DNA of 64,000 nucleotides from Gnetum montanum (taxonomy: Eukaryota > Streptophyta > Gnetopsida > Gnetales > Gnetaceae): NCBI GenBank assembly GCA_015680685.1, contig MNCI01030210.1, positions 63,454-127,453 of the forward strand, in the 5' to 3' direction. Positions 45,131-57,000 of the stretch are shown here, piece after piece. Below the pieces are notes generated by a model, which saw only the letters and a program-made list of their open reading frames with translations, did not search any database and had not been told where the DNA came from. Position 1 is the stretch's first letter; each line of letters begins with the position of its first letter. Position numbers and translations under genes: made by a program.

Positions 45131-45971
45131 AAAGATGAAGGCTAATAAGGCAACTAATGATGATAAGGACTTTCTAGATGCATTGGAACAAGTCAAGTAA
45201 GCTCTTAAAAAAAATATGACCTTGAGCTTGTATGACTTGATGATGACCTCCTCTACTCATCGTGAAGCATTAGTTTGCATGCTAGCCTTCATTCTTATCA
45301 AAGAGGAAATCCCAATGGATGACCAGGCCATACACATTGTGATGCTTCCTCCTTCACCTTAGAAATTGGGTCAAATGCCTCTAGCGTTTCTTGATGAGGA
45401 AATCAAGGTAGACCCTGAAAAGGATGAAGTCACCACTACATCAATGTTTATAACCATTTGCATAGGGCAATGCAAGATTCGTAGGATGCATGTTGATGAA
45501 AAGGTAGTGACTAACATTATCCCATTCCTAGTCATTGACAAACTTGGTTTAGCTAACCAAATCTAGGCCACAAAGATAACATGACTTAAGGTCTTTAATG
45601 GGTCACACATTGTCATGAAGGAAATAGTTACAATAATATTTATGGTAGGGGAGAAATTCCCCATCATGGCCAAATTCATTGTCATCANGAGTGATCATAC
45701 ATGCTCACAACTTGGTTTCTCCAACCATCAACAACGTTGATGTAGAACAAGGGTTAGAGGTAGAGTTCCTTGATGACATGCCAGCCATGGAGAAAAAGAG
45801 TTAACCTTGTCTAGCAAACCCATGTGAAGAGCCAAAGGAGGCTAATACCCTCCCCAAGGAAGCTTTATGGGTAGAATTACCCTTTAGCATCAATGATGAA
45901 GATATAGGTAAATATCGCCTCATGCTTCCTAGGCCCTATGTATCCCCTAACCCACATCAAGTTAGGAAGTG
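45131..45971 (+). pseudogene. C protease
   Basis: The segment HVDEKVVTNIIPF (45489) shows the active-site DDG changed to DEK. KLGLANQI follows. At the N (45688) about 36 residues, including the GFNLIL block, are missing, and the sequence resumes at the VIIHA tail, ending near QVRK-stop at 45969-45971. Confidence 0.68.
45688..45688. other. Single-N assembly gap in C protease
   Basis: About 36 codons present in A1, A2 and B are missing at this N. Confidence 0.7.
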
Positions 45972-46214
45972 ACTACATGGCTAAGGTATTTCCTTAGTGC
46001 AACATGTGTTAGGTGCTTGCTTGCCCTCAATTTTTTGCATGCTCCATTAGCCCCATTAGAATTTTTCTTGCACAATTACGCTCCACATGGTTGCTTGCAT
46101 TTTGCATTATTCACTTTGTTACATGTTCACCTCTTTTTCTTATGCATGTTCATTTAGTCTTTTACACATTAACAAAACATTAAAAACACGTAAAAAATTA
46201 TTAAGCTAAAACTG

Positions 46215-46215
<1 letters not shown>

Positions 46216-46250
<35 letters not shown>
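46216..46250. repeat. (AG)n microsatellite
   Basis: About seventeen AG dinucleotides at the start of the C satellite. Confidence 0.95.
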
Positions 46251-46253
<3 letters not shown>

Positions 46254-46254
46254 C

Positions 46255-46965
46255 ATGTGGCCTGAAAAGGCCTTAAACTAACATGTGGCCCAAAAAGGCC
46301 TTAAACTAGCCTATAGCACACAAAGGCCTTAAACGAGTGCATGGCCTACCATAGCCTAAAACTGACAACTTGTCTCACATTGCTATAGCTTGAAAAGGCC
46401 TTACTTAGCATATGACCCACCATGGCCTAAAATTGATACCTCGTAGCCCACCATGACCCAAAACTATCAACTACTTGGTTTTTATTCATGACATGAAAAG
46501 GCCTTAAATTAGCCCATAGCTTGCAAAGGCCCTAAACTAGAGCATGGCTCACCACGACCTAAAATTGGCAAGCTATCTCACATTGCTACAACTCAAAAAG
46601 GCCTTAAACTAGCATACGGTCCACCATGGCCTAAAACTGGTACCTTGTAGCTTACCATGGCCCAAAATTGGCAACTAATTCCTTTTATTCATGGCCCAAA
46701 AAGGCCTTAAACTAGCCCATGACCTACAAAGGCCTTAAACTTGTGCATGGCCCATCACAGCCTAAAACTAGCAACTTGTCTTGCATCACTATGACTCAAA
46801 AAGGCCTTAAACTAGCGTATGACATACCATGGCCTAAAATTGGCACCTCATGGCCTACCATGATCCAAAACTGCCAATCATTTCCTTTTATTCAAAACTT
46901 GAAATGGCCTTAAACTAGTAGTTGCTATTGCTCAAAATGGCCTTAAACTAGCAAGGGGCCCACAA
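46255..46965 (+). repeat. GGCCTTAAACTAG satellite after C protease
   Basis: More than twenty degenerate copies of a ~25-30-bp unit (CATGGCCCACAAAGGCCTTA plus AACTAG) with a higher-order period of about 200 bp marked by CTTTTATTCATGGC. Same position and core as in A1 and A2. Confidence 0.85.
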
Positions 46966-47160
46966 GGGGCCTAATCACATCAACTATTACATTATGTGCA
47001 TTAAATAGTTAGCAAAATAATAGGAAGTTTCACAGAAAATCCTCATCACAAAAAAAACATAAGTTGTATTATCTCTATCAGTAAGAGTACATAGCATGAC
47101 CATGCAACAAAAATTGTCAAAGTGCAAAATTGCTCAACAACAGGGCTACATTAGGTTGGC

Positions 47161-47244
47161 TCAGTTGGTGTTATCTAGCAAGGGTTGAGATTCCTCTTCC
47201 TCCTCCTCTACTACCCCACTAGAGCCTGTACTATCGCTTGGTGC
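47161..47244 (-). pseudogene. Last (acidic) exon of the antisense gene in C
   Basis: After acceptor TTTTGAGATAG (minus strand), a 28-codon frame reads SDSTGSSGVVEEEEEESQP and ends at TGA 47163. It resembles the B last exon (GPSGAGADDEEN) and the acidic exon 8 of A. Upstream exons are outside the truncated element or lost. Confidence 0.5.
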
Positions 47245-47675
47245 CTATCTCAAAATAAAGCAAAATAACAAATTAATTAGCAAGTGCAAAACTACAATAC
47301 AAGATTAACGTGCAAAGCTGACACGTAAAAGAGCATAAAAAGTAAAAGTAAACCTAATCTAAGAGGGTCCTATAGTGGACCCTAGAGGTAACCTATCAAG
47401 GCCCTCCTCCAAGCATCAAAGGATCTCAACCTTTGATAATCACATCTAGCCCTCATGGCCAAATTTAACATCCACAAGGATCTTTTCCTCGTCCATAGTG
47501 ATTCATGTAGGAGGCTACATAGAAAAGGTGGCTATAGAAGTCTCCCCTAAGGGCAGGGTAGCCTATCACTCCAATAGCTTGAAGGCCCAACTCCCACCAA
47601 TTGCCTCAATGGGCATCTTAAGGCAACAAGCCCTCATAGACTTGTCCTTGAGTTGTTGTAAGTAGGCATCCCACT
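47245..47675. other. C sequence upstream of the acidic exon
   Basis: This is presumably intron or an earlier exon of the antisense gene, cut by A2. A minus-strand frame near 47670-47570 stays open (YLQQLKDKSMRACCLKM), but no alignment to A exons was found. Confidence 0.3.
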
Positions 47676-49261
47676 TGAAACACCATAAAAATTTCGAGGC
47701 TTCAACGGTTCAGCAAAATCTAGTAATTCAGGCAAGGAGTCGCGATAAGGCATGGCATAGCAAGTTCCCTTTTCGGTTAAAGGTCTGTCCTACCACACTG
47801 TGAAGCATAGCACAAATAAATTTTAGAAGACAGAACAAGGCGATGGATGCACAGCGGCAAGCCTTCAACTTTGCGAGTTTTCCATGTTTTGAAAATCCTA
47901 ACTTTTGGCATACTACACTGCATTTCGCAACATAGTGTAACGTCTTGTTACGTAGCGTAATGTCAAAAGGCAGTCCACCGCAACATCAAAGATGACAAAA
48001 ATTCAAGACTTTGATGACCCAACAAAAATCTTAAGGTTTAGGCAACGATCTGTAGCATGCCGCGCATTTCAGAAAATTTTCTTTCTTAGTTAAGGTGCCT
48101 ATTACGCTACATTACACAGCATGGCATAATAAACCTTGGAAGGATTGATCAGAAAAAGAGGAAGCATGGCAAAAACACTTCAATTTTTTGCAGGTTCGTT
48201 ATTTTACGCTGAATTACACTATGCAGTGTAATCTAGCGGGATGAAGCGTAATATAGCGGGATGCAGTGCAATCTAAAATGATGCAGTGTAATATAAGCAA
48301 TGAAGGAGATAGCACAATTCAAATATCAGTAGTTCACATGCTACAATACAATTTTTAGCGTATTGCAGTGTATTCCAAGAACATTTTGTCACCAAAAAAC
48401 TCCAAAGAAGAGTGGTTTACGATGCATTGCGCTTCATAGTGTAATACAGTGTGGCACCGCAAGCTTCAACAACAAACACATCAAGTCAATGACATTTTGT
48501 AAGTTTAGGACATGTGTCATCTAAACCACATTTTTCTCCTGACTCTAACTTTATAAATGCTCCAGTTGACAAAGATCAAGGGGTTGGCAAAAATTTCTCC
48601 TAAGATTTGACAAAATTTTCTCTGTGAGTGATTTTTCCTTCCGTTGGCAATCGTTGATAACTTTTAGTAAGGACTAACAAGAGAACAAGGAGGATCAGTA
48701 ATTGAAAGAATATCGAAGGTAATTAGCAAGAATCTTCAGTCAGAGATAGCTGGTTGATGAACATTCTGCTTTAGGTCTGGCCTTCTTATACATAGATCTG
48801 CTAGAACAAGGTAGATCAACCTTTACTTGCTTCTTCTTTGAAAAACTTCCTTGTTGTTGACACGTGCTTCGCCTAAATCGAAGTCTTCTTGTAATTTTTG
48901 TACTTAATATATATTTTTTTCATGAGTTGAATCCCAGATCTTGGGATTTCCCATGTTCTAAATCTGATTTCTTGTCCCCCATTTTACACGAATCTTGCAA
49001 ATAACTCTAAATCAATTACATCGGTTTCAATTATTTGCTAAGTTAACAATATTATATCTTTTTGTAAAGAACCATCATTTTATCATCCAAATATTACAAA
49101 AAATTTTACTGATAAAGTAAGTCCCTATCTAATCGACAAGACCATTCAGGGCACCTCAGATTCGTTTTCCCCAACATGGCCCTCGCACTGATTTAGGGTT
49201 AGAACTATGTACACAGACTTTCGTTCGATGTTTCCAGCGACCGACATTTTTCATCGTTATA
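47676..49261 (+). repeat. A2 5' LTR
   Basis: 1,586 bp, from TGAAACACCATAAAAATTTC to ...CATCGTTATA, followed by GTTTTC and the PBS. It aligns with both A1 LTRs. It is longer partly because of extra copies of GATGCAGTGTAATATAGCGG-like motifs at 48190-48300. TATA at 48552. Confidence 0.85.
48552..48558 (+). promoter_or_regulatory. TATA box in A2 LTR
   Basis: CTTTATAAATGCTCC, matching the A1 TATA segments. Confidence 0.6.
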
Positions 49262-49267
49262 GTTTTC

Positions 49268-49286
49268 TGGCACTAGAAAAAGGGCC
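49268..49286 (+). other. A2 primer binding site
   Basis: TGGCACTAGAAAAAGGGCC, 6 bp after the LTR. Confidence 0.82.
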
Positions 49287-49517
49287 AACATACCCAATCC
49301 ACATTTTATGGGTAGTCTTGTAAGCTGTCTGTACCCATTTTCAATCAACGTAAATGTAATACCTCCGAGGTTATTTATGAGATTTTGTGGTGTAGATCGG
49401 TCACTGTGACGGTTCCTTTGGAATCCTACAAAATTGAAAGCCCCGATTATTATCTTAGTTTTCCTTTTCCCTTGCGATATTTATCCTTATCATCATTATT
49501 TCTAAACCACATAGAAA

Positions 49518-52399
49518 ATTGTTACATCAACCACAGCTGTTGACACTGCCAACCTCAAGAACCCTTGGACTCTGCAGGGTACGCCTCCTGTGGTCGAGCT
49601 GCCAACTAGTCCGGTGCAATCATGCCACTTCCTCAGGCTTCAAAACAAAGAGCCTGAGGGACACACTCAGTGCAGAGAACACTACAATTTCCTCTATGCT
49701 AAACTAGCAGCAAACTTGCCCATGTATTCAGAAGAAATTGAAGAAAAATGTGAATACGAGTTCATATACTGCAACANGGAAGAAATTGAAGAAAAATGTG
49801 AATACGAGTTCATATACTGCAACATGAAGGAATTTATTCCTTCACCTAATGCTACTGTACCCCTGACAGATCAACAAAAGTGGATCCTAGATCAAATGCT
49901 GATGGCTAAGATGTCGCTAGAACAACTAGAGGAGTTGTTCCGCAATGAAATGCTTCATGACAGGCAAGATGATCTAGACTCCCTCTCTGAAGGAGGCGGT
50001 CATGCTAATTTCGCCATGGCCCCTCCCTCCACGATGTCCCACATAAATATGTTGTTCATGATTACCATGCCCTTGACATTATCTAATACCAATCGAGTCC
50101 CGCACTCACTACACCTACATTTTCTCTCTCTGACTATCTTCCTGGGTGACGGTCCATCAGAAATCATTCCTTAGCAGGTGCAATTACCTAATCCACCTCA
50201 TCGTGCACCTACACCTATGTCACCGCATGTGCACGTGATACCTACGTCGCAATTACCTACAACACCAACCTTGCTCTTGACTCACATGATGGGACTTGCC
50301 ACTACAGCATGGTGAGTTCCAAACATTCCTCTTGTTGCACATCCTGTGCAAATGCCCCATCATCCCCATCATCCCCATCATCAAAGCCAGGTCCTATAAA
50401 TGCTAAACCCGGTTGCAGCATCGTTGTTTGTGCCCCCGGTTACACAAATAGCGTATCCAATAGCACAACCAATGGTGGTTGCCCCATCCATGCCAACTAC
50501 CGGATGGTGGATGCCACAAGTGGCATTACCTACAAGGATCATCCTGATAGCACTGACCATTGGCCAAGCTGCCACCTCCATTGCACCACCTAGTGTGGTC
50601 CCTCCTATCGTTCCACAAACGACCTCACCGTCTACAGGTCTGGACCAAGCCTTCCAGCTCATTCAGACCCTTACAGAAGAGGTCAAGCATCTCAAGGCTA
50701 CTGGTTCTAACATGGTACAAGTCATGGATTTTTACCATGATGATCCTATTAGTCCAACAGTCCCTATCCTGTTGTTTCCACCTGGGATGCCCCTTCCCCA
50801 TTTTACAAAATACAATGGGGAAGGTGATCCCAACGCCCACCTAGTCACTTTTAGGTCAGAGTCCTTACTATTGCAACAATGGACACATACTATCATCTAT
50901 GTCTTTGTTATGTTCTTAACAGGTAAAGCTTTGTACTAGTATCGAGCACTCCCACGTGCTTCCATCTCAACTCTGGAGGAGCTGTTAACTCAGTTTGTGA
51001 CCCGTTTCAAGTATAACTTGAAGCTAAAAGTCACACTGGACGAGCTCATGGGAGTCAAGCAGGACCCACTCGAGTTGGTCAAAGGTTTATACAGTGGTGG
51101 AGTGTCACCTTGAACAAAATCCGCAAATCCATCGCAGAAGCCCATCTACTGGAAATTTTCAAGGGAGGAGTTAACGACTTTATCAAGTCTAAACTATACT
51201 ATCTTGCTCCCCACTCCCTTAGCCAAGCCTTTGCTTAGATTAAGAGCATCCAAGACATAGTGGAGGCTAGCAAAGATCTAGCGTATGTAGTCTACAAAAA
51301 TGCCCATAGCAAGGGTAAGGATAAAGGTAAAGCTATGACAACGATAGTAGCAATGGTTGCCGAGGGGGCCAATAAGAAAAACAACAATAACAAGAAAATA
51401 ACTGTGGAGCCTGCCGAGCTGATAACTAGCTCAAATGGTGCCAATCAAGAAGCTTCTTCCACCCCTAAAGCATTTCCACAACTGAGGCCAAAATTTGAGC
51501 GTAAGGACTGTTCAAATTACGCAACCCTACCTGTGAAGCCTTCAGAACTTCTGAAGAAATTATTGGAGATAGGCCATATTTGACACAAGGTTGTGTTCGA
51601 GGAGGCTCTGAAGCATCATAGGCACCATTGCGAGTTACTCAAGAACCCCTCCTTGGCCCAACCAAATGAACTACCAGTTCACAAGAACTTTAGGCTAGAC
51701 TGGTTTTATGACTACCATCAATTGTGTGTTCATGACACAGATTACTGCTGGGTGTTGAAAGATGACATTCAATGTATGATTAATCAAGGTGACCTGATCC
51801 TAGACAGTAGTAGTCCAGCATGCCTAGAGAACCAAGCCATGCACATGTACCAAGACCCATTAAACAAAAATGATGCAGGGTACACCATCAACATGGTCAG
51901 TGTAGGGGGAGACAGTCGGGCATAACCGAAGTAGCCCTCTGTGCTGCGAATACACCCTTGCCTACCCCAAAAGATGGGACCATCAGCATCAACGAGTGGT
52001 GCTCCGAGGCAACCTTTTATCCTTCGAGCACCTTCGTAGATCCTTGCTTGATGGCTCGCTGTTGATAAAGCCACAGCCCAGCCCATGCCTACGCCCAAGG
52101 CACCCTTTGTCATCAGCATGCCAAAACCATCAACTACCCCTCTTATGTAGGGAAAAATTTCCAAGTCAACCGCTCAATTCCAACTAGACAGAAAAGGAGG
52201 AAGGGGTATGGCAATCAATATGGCCAAGGACCATCTTACACTAGGGTTTCCTCAGCCTAAATCCTTTACTTCTATGCCCTTGGCCCCATTTTCGAAAAAC
52301 GATGAAGTTACACAAACACAACCATCTCCTCCCAGCCAAAAGAAATGCAGCCCTCAACCAAATGTCACTCCATCCCTAGAAATTTGTCTCTTGGGGTAA
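49518..52399 (+). pseudogene. A2 gag
   Basis: The start codon has become ATT (A1 has ATG at the matching base). N-terminal domain: NKEPEGHTQCREHYNFLYAK (49650-49710). A 46-bp duplication around the N at 49777 is an assembly artefact. A Pro/Thr/Val-rich spacer follows, then the core: PLPHFTKYNGEGDPNAHLV (50790-50850) and TRFKYNLKLK. A Lys-rich stretch with KDKGK is at 51310. The nucleocapsid motif DYHQLCVHDTDYCW is at 51710-51750. The Pro-rich linker follows. Stops lie at 50937 and 51236-51238, with frameshifts near 51070 and 51930-52190. Confidence 0.82.
49731..49824. other. Single-N gap with duplicated 46-bp flanks in A2 gag
   Basis: 49731-49776 and 49779-49824 are identical, with N at 49777. 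This duplicates about 15 codons of gag artificially. Confidence 0.85.
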
Positions 52400-52439
52400 A
52401 TGGAATAGGAAAAGGATGGCAAGCAACCAGATCATGGAT

Positions 52440-53336
52440 AGGATCTCTTCGATGCCTTTACGCAAGTCAAAGAAGCTCTAAAACAAAAAAAATACAATAT
52501 TGAGCCTTTATAAATTACTCATGACATCACAGAAACACCATGAGGCTATGGTTCATATGCTAACATCCATACCCGTGGACAAGAGCCTGCCAGCGGATGA
52601 AGAAGCAATTCATTCCATCATGCTTTCCCTCGTTGCTGAAAAACTTGGCCCTACCCTGTTGACCTTTCATGACGAATCCATTAAGGATGACCCAGAAAAG
52701 GGTCAGGTGACAATGGTGCCCATGTTCATCACTATCTAGGTTGGCCAACACCGAATTCGGAGAGTGCATGTAGATGATGGGGCGGCCGCTAATGTCATTC
52801 CATATCCCATAGTGGATAAGCTAGGCCTGATCGATCAAATCAGTCCTACAACAACGTCGTGTCTAAAGTTGTTCAACGGGGCACATGTGCAAGTCAAAGG
52901 GATGGTTCACATTAACTTTGTGGTAGGGGAGCAATTCCCCACAGATGTAACATTTATTATCATCGAAGAGATGCCTAGCTTCAACTTGATCCTGGTGAGG
53001 TCTTGGTTAGCTCAACTGAGGGCAGTTTCATCACCTATCCATTAGGAGATCCATCTACCCTACGCAGGAGGAGAAGTGATCATCTACAGTGATGAAATAA
53101 CCCCTCAGGCTGTTAATAACATAGAAACGGAACAGGGGTCGAATATCAAAATTCCTGAAGATCAGTCCCCTATCCAAATACTCGGAGAAGCTAAAAGAGT
53201 GGCTGATGACAGCCTAACTTGGGCCGAACTACCATTCCAAGAGGAAGATTATGGCATGAAGGAAAAGGATCACAAATCCCCTCATCTTTACGCATCACCA
53301 AAAATAAAAGCAATCAGGAAACAATTACAAAGTTAG
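52440..53336 (+). pseudogene. A2 protease
   Basis: The active-site segment HVDDGAAANVIPY is at 52767, preceded by a stop at 52737. Then KLGLIDQISP, GEQFPTDVTF, SFNLILVRSWLAQL and the conserved tail ending KQLQS-stop (53336). It would be released from the gag-PR polyprotein and cut it. Confidence 0.8.
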
Positions 53337-53559
53337 CAAGTAAACCTTATTATCTAATTGCCATACAGTTTATGTGTATTTTTTATCAGCTATCCTATTT
53401 TTGCTTTACCAACACTTATCATATTTATGCACATATCTTTACGCTTCCACCAGCTATTCCCATTTACGCTTATGCTTTTTTTTTTAACATTTTCACAAGC
53501 TATCTTTGTTACTCTTAACTTTATCTAAAACTAATCACGTATGCTTTGCACCTAAATTA

Positions 53560-53905
53560 TCCATAGCCCAAAATGGCCTAAAACTAATTGCAGCCTACCA
53601 GGGCTTAAAACTAGCAACTTAGTGTTATTTATTTTATTCTTTCACACATATAGCAAGGGCCTGAAATGGCCTAAAACTAGCCAGGGCCCGAAATGGCCTA
53701 AAACTAGCCATGGCCTGCAATGGCCTTAAACTATCCATGGCCTACAATGACTTTAAACTACCTATTTAAATCACAGTTTATGCTTGAACTAGTCAAACGC
53801 CCAAAATGGCCTAAAACTAGTGATCTCATTTACGCTTTGCACTTGAATTATCTAGTGGCCTGCAATGGCTTTAAACTAGTAACCTCATTTACGCTACATG
53901 CTTAG
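53560..53905 (+). repeat. Satellite after A2 protease
   Basis: About ten degenerate copies of GGCCCGAAATGGCCTAAAAC plus TAGCC. Same core as C and A1. Confidence 0.82.
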
Positions 53906-54077
53906 AATTATCTGCGATTTTTCATAGCATTAAAACCTATTCATTTACACTTTGCATGAAAGAAAAAAAACAAAAATAACATCAAAATCAGAACAAATTT
54001 GCATTAAAGTGTTAAAGAAAAATATTGTCTTTCGTTTTGTTCCATCATAAAAAAAAACTGTGACTAATACAGCCACA

Positions 54078-57000
54078 CTATGCATCTCCTTTATCCCCAC
54101 TATCACCTGTATCCCTCAGCTCCATCTCTACTTCGAGCAAATCGTCCTCATAGGGGCCACATTTTTCAGGTGGCATCTTTTTGTGAAGGAGGCCCTCCCT
54201 ACCAGGCTCTTCTGTATGAGGTTGTTCACCATAGCATTGATCATCATCATTACGCTCTATCCCCTGCAAACCCTCTTCATTAGGACCCTCATCCACGTTA
54301 TATTCATCCCGCAGAGGAACCTCCTCAGGTTGTTCCTGCAATTAGACGTAACACGTATATTGACATCGCCACCAAAATTAGATATGACAAAAACATAATA
54401 AAACAACAACTCACCTGTGATGGTCATACATCAGTAGCAAATGGGATTTGTTCTAAGCCAACCCACAGATGTTGCATAATTTCATCCTCAGTAAGCTCAG
54501 ATCAAACCCCATCTCCTAGATTAGTGCCGACCTTGACCTTCCCCTTCTCCATAGGAGTCCATTGGGGTGGTTTAGGAAAGAAGGAAGGGATAGTTGTCTC
54601 CCCCCCAGGAAGAGACATTTCCCTTTCTGGGAAGGCACTTATCATCACTTACTCTTGAAACTTTTCAAATGCACTGGAAGCACCAATAACGTCAAGGAAT
54701 AGTCGAAGGGACTATGCCTCGATGGCAAAGTCCCTATAATGTTGACGATAGGCAACGCATTCCCGCTTATAGACATGTTTATGATCTTTCTGCATTTTCC
54801 CCCATTCTTGCATGCTCGTGCTAAAGTCCTTTCAGTCTTGATTTTTCTGAGCTAGAAGATCCATTTGCATCTGCTACTTGACTAGTTCACGACTAGTCTA
54901 GACACTATTCCTAACAACAATCCAGTAATGGGCATAGTCAACAATAGCAATTCATCAGTCTTTGTTACCCATTCCCTGGGCCTGCAGGAATTTGTTCCGC
55001 GATCTTAAATCCCCAACCTCATCACTTAGAGCCACCCTCTCCTTCTTTGACCTTTGTAGTCTCTTCCAAAGGTCTTCATTCATGCTTTGACATTCCCACA
55101 AGGAGCGAGTCAAGTGTATGGCACATTTACGCATCTCGTCGTAAATGTTGCGTGGCACGACGGTGGCTTTCGATGGAGGTTCGGTGGCGTCTAGATCAAT
55201 AGGTTTCAACGGATCCCATCTGAGTCGAGCTCCTAATAACATAAAATGACAATTAGGCATAATTATGTAACATAATACCACAATGAAACAACCTCTGCAT
55301 AATGATCATAGCGTACCCACTTCAGGATCGATTTGCTATAAGCAACCAATCATATCTTGGATGACGTCTTCCATAAAGGTGAATTGATTAGGAAATTTGC
55401 CCTAGGATCAAGTCATCACCATTGACAAGTGTACGTCCCGGTCACCTATTATGTAGAACAAGTTCCATATGAGGAAATAATTGAGACATTATGATGACCA
55501 ATATAACCTTTAGAAGGAATTTCCTAGAGTCTAGTACGCTATAAAAGTTAACCTCACTGAGTCACAAATCATTTACCTCTTCCTGTCTTAGCTGAAAGGA
55601 CTTTGGCATCTTCTACTACTGCTCCCTTCTCGTGCACAGGAACCTGCACACTACTCACCTCGTTGACTGGAGCCTCTTCTTCCAAGGCCAGGGCCCCTTC
55701 CTCACACCGCAAAACTATAGCCCCTGTTTTAGGGATTAACTATTCTAGTACCTTCTCCTTCGTTGTCACACAACATCCTCAATTAATACAGGATTTCGCT
55801 CTAGTTCAATAAATATTACGCAACGCAAAAGTATCTATATGCAGCATAACTATAATTATTAGCACATTTCTTAGCTTACCTACTGGAGGATTACTCCTGC
55901 AAACCTTGACCTACATCTTCTACCTCATACCACGTACTGGCTCGATAGGTTCCTCAGTCAAACAAGGTTTCTTCCGTGGCACCGACGAGTCCACTATTTC
56001 AGCTGCCAAGTGCTTCCCCCTCGACACATCGCCAGTGTAAGAGTGGAGCACCCCACCCACACTTTCTTGACCCCACGTTCAAGGCGTCACCATACTTTTA
56101 GTCGTTATAGACAAAGACTCCCCGATTCCTTCAAGAGGGTCTTGTGACCGGCTAGTGTCAAAAATGTGGGAAATCCATGGTTTGGAAATCTGGCTGTGGT
56201 CTTATTGCACCCAGACCCCATTCTTTTGGACTACCAAAAATTTGACAAAACATCGAAAGTAAGCTATGAAGAAGGAAAAATGCACATTGAAACAGGACTC
56301 AAGCTTCTTGCAAAGCCTAACCATTTCAACGTGCAAGCCTTTAGCAAAGTAGCTAGCCCAATTGAATCACATCCCCTCCTCCATGACCTCTCACATAATC
56401 CTTGCCTGTTCTATGGTGAGAAATCTCTCCTATGAGAGTGTCTTGGGGAAGGCCCGGGCCTGAAAAAGGGGGTAAATAATATGGACCACCTCCAACTCGA
56501 TCCTGTCAGTAGGGATTCCCTTAACTTCCTTCTTAACCCCTAGCCACTCCTCTATCTCTTCTTGGAACTTGGCGCTCCTCTTCGACTTTTCCTCTATAGG
56601 AAAGCCATCTGAGGGGACCCCAAAGAGATCGACAAACAGCTGAGCATCGATGTCAAAATATACGTGCACGTTACACACACGTATGCAGAGACGCTTAGCT
56701 TCTTCACTGAAGGAGTTGACTAGGGTCAACATTTTTCCCATAGTAACATCAGGGGTTATGGCCAAGAACAGGTCCATCAGTCCAGCCTCCCAAAGGTTAT
56801 TGGTTACCATAACTAGGGCCGCTCTATGGCCAAGCCAACATTGTGCCTTCTTTATATCATCATAATAGAAGAAGAAACTATTTACCTTGCGACCGGAGGC
56901 CATGATCGTAATCTCCCATGATTCCTTGACTGCTCACATAAAACAATAGTTAAGCCAAGGTAACAAAAATGAGACAACCTCATACATCATCACTAGATGA

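Larger units (their letters stand above)
44162..47675 (+). mobile_element. C: 5'-truncated Tat element (gag-PR-satellite-antisense exon)
   Basis: The sequence starts abruptly in mid-gag next to the C-prime LTR, continues through PR, satellite (46255-46965) and the last exon of the antisense gene, then is cut by the A2 5' LTR at 47676. The rest would lie beyond A2. C-prime probably inserted into C, or the junction is a rearrangement. Confidence 0.65.

Noticed and set aside
47398-47416. PBS-like sequence (reverse of TGATGCTTGGAGGAGGGCC)
   Set aside because: It matches the PBS at 16 of 19 positions, but no LTR end lies beside it, so it may be chance or a fragment.
56430-56903. Possibility that the antisense gene is a plant mobile-domain (aminotransferase-like) or envelope gene
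   Set aside because: No matching signature motif was seen and no signal peptide or membrane segments fit an envelope. It is left unassigned.
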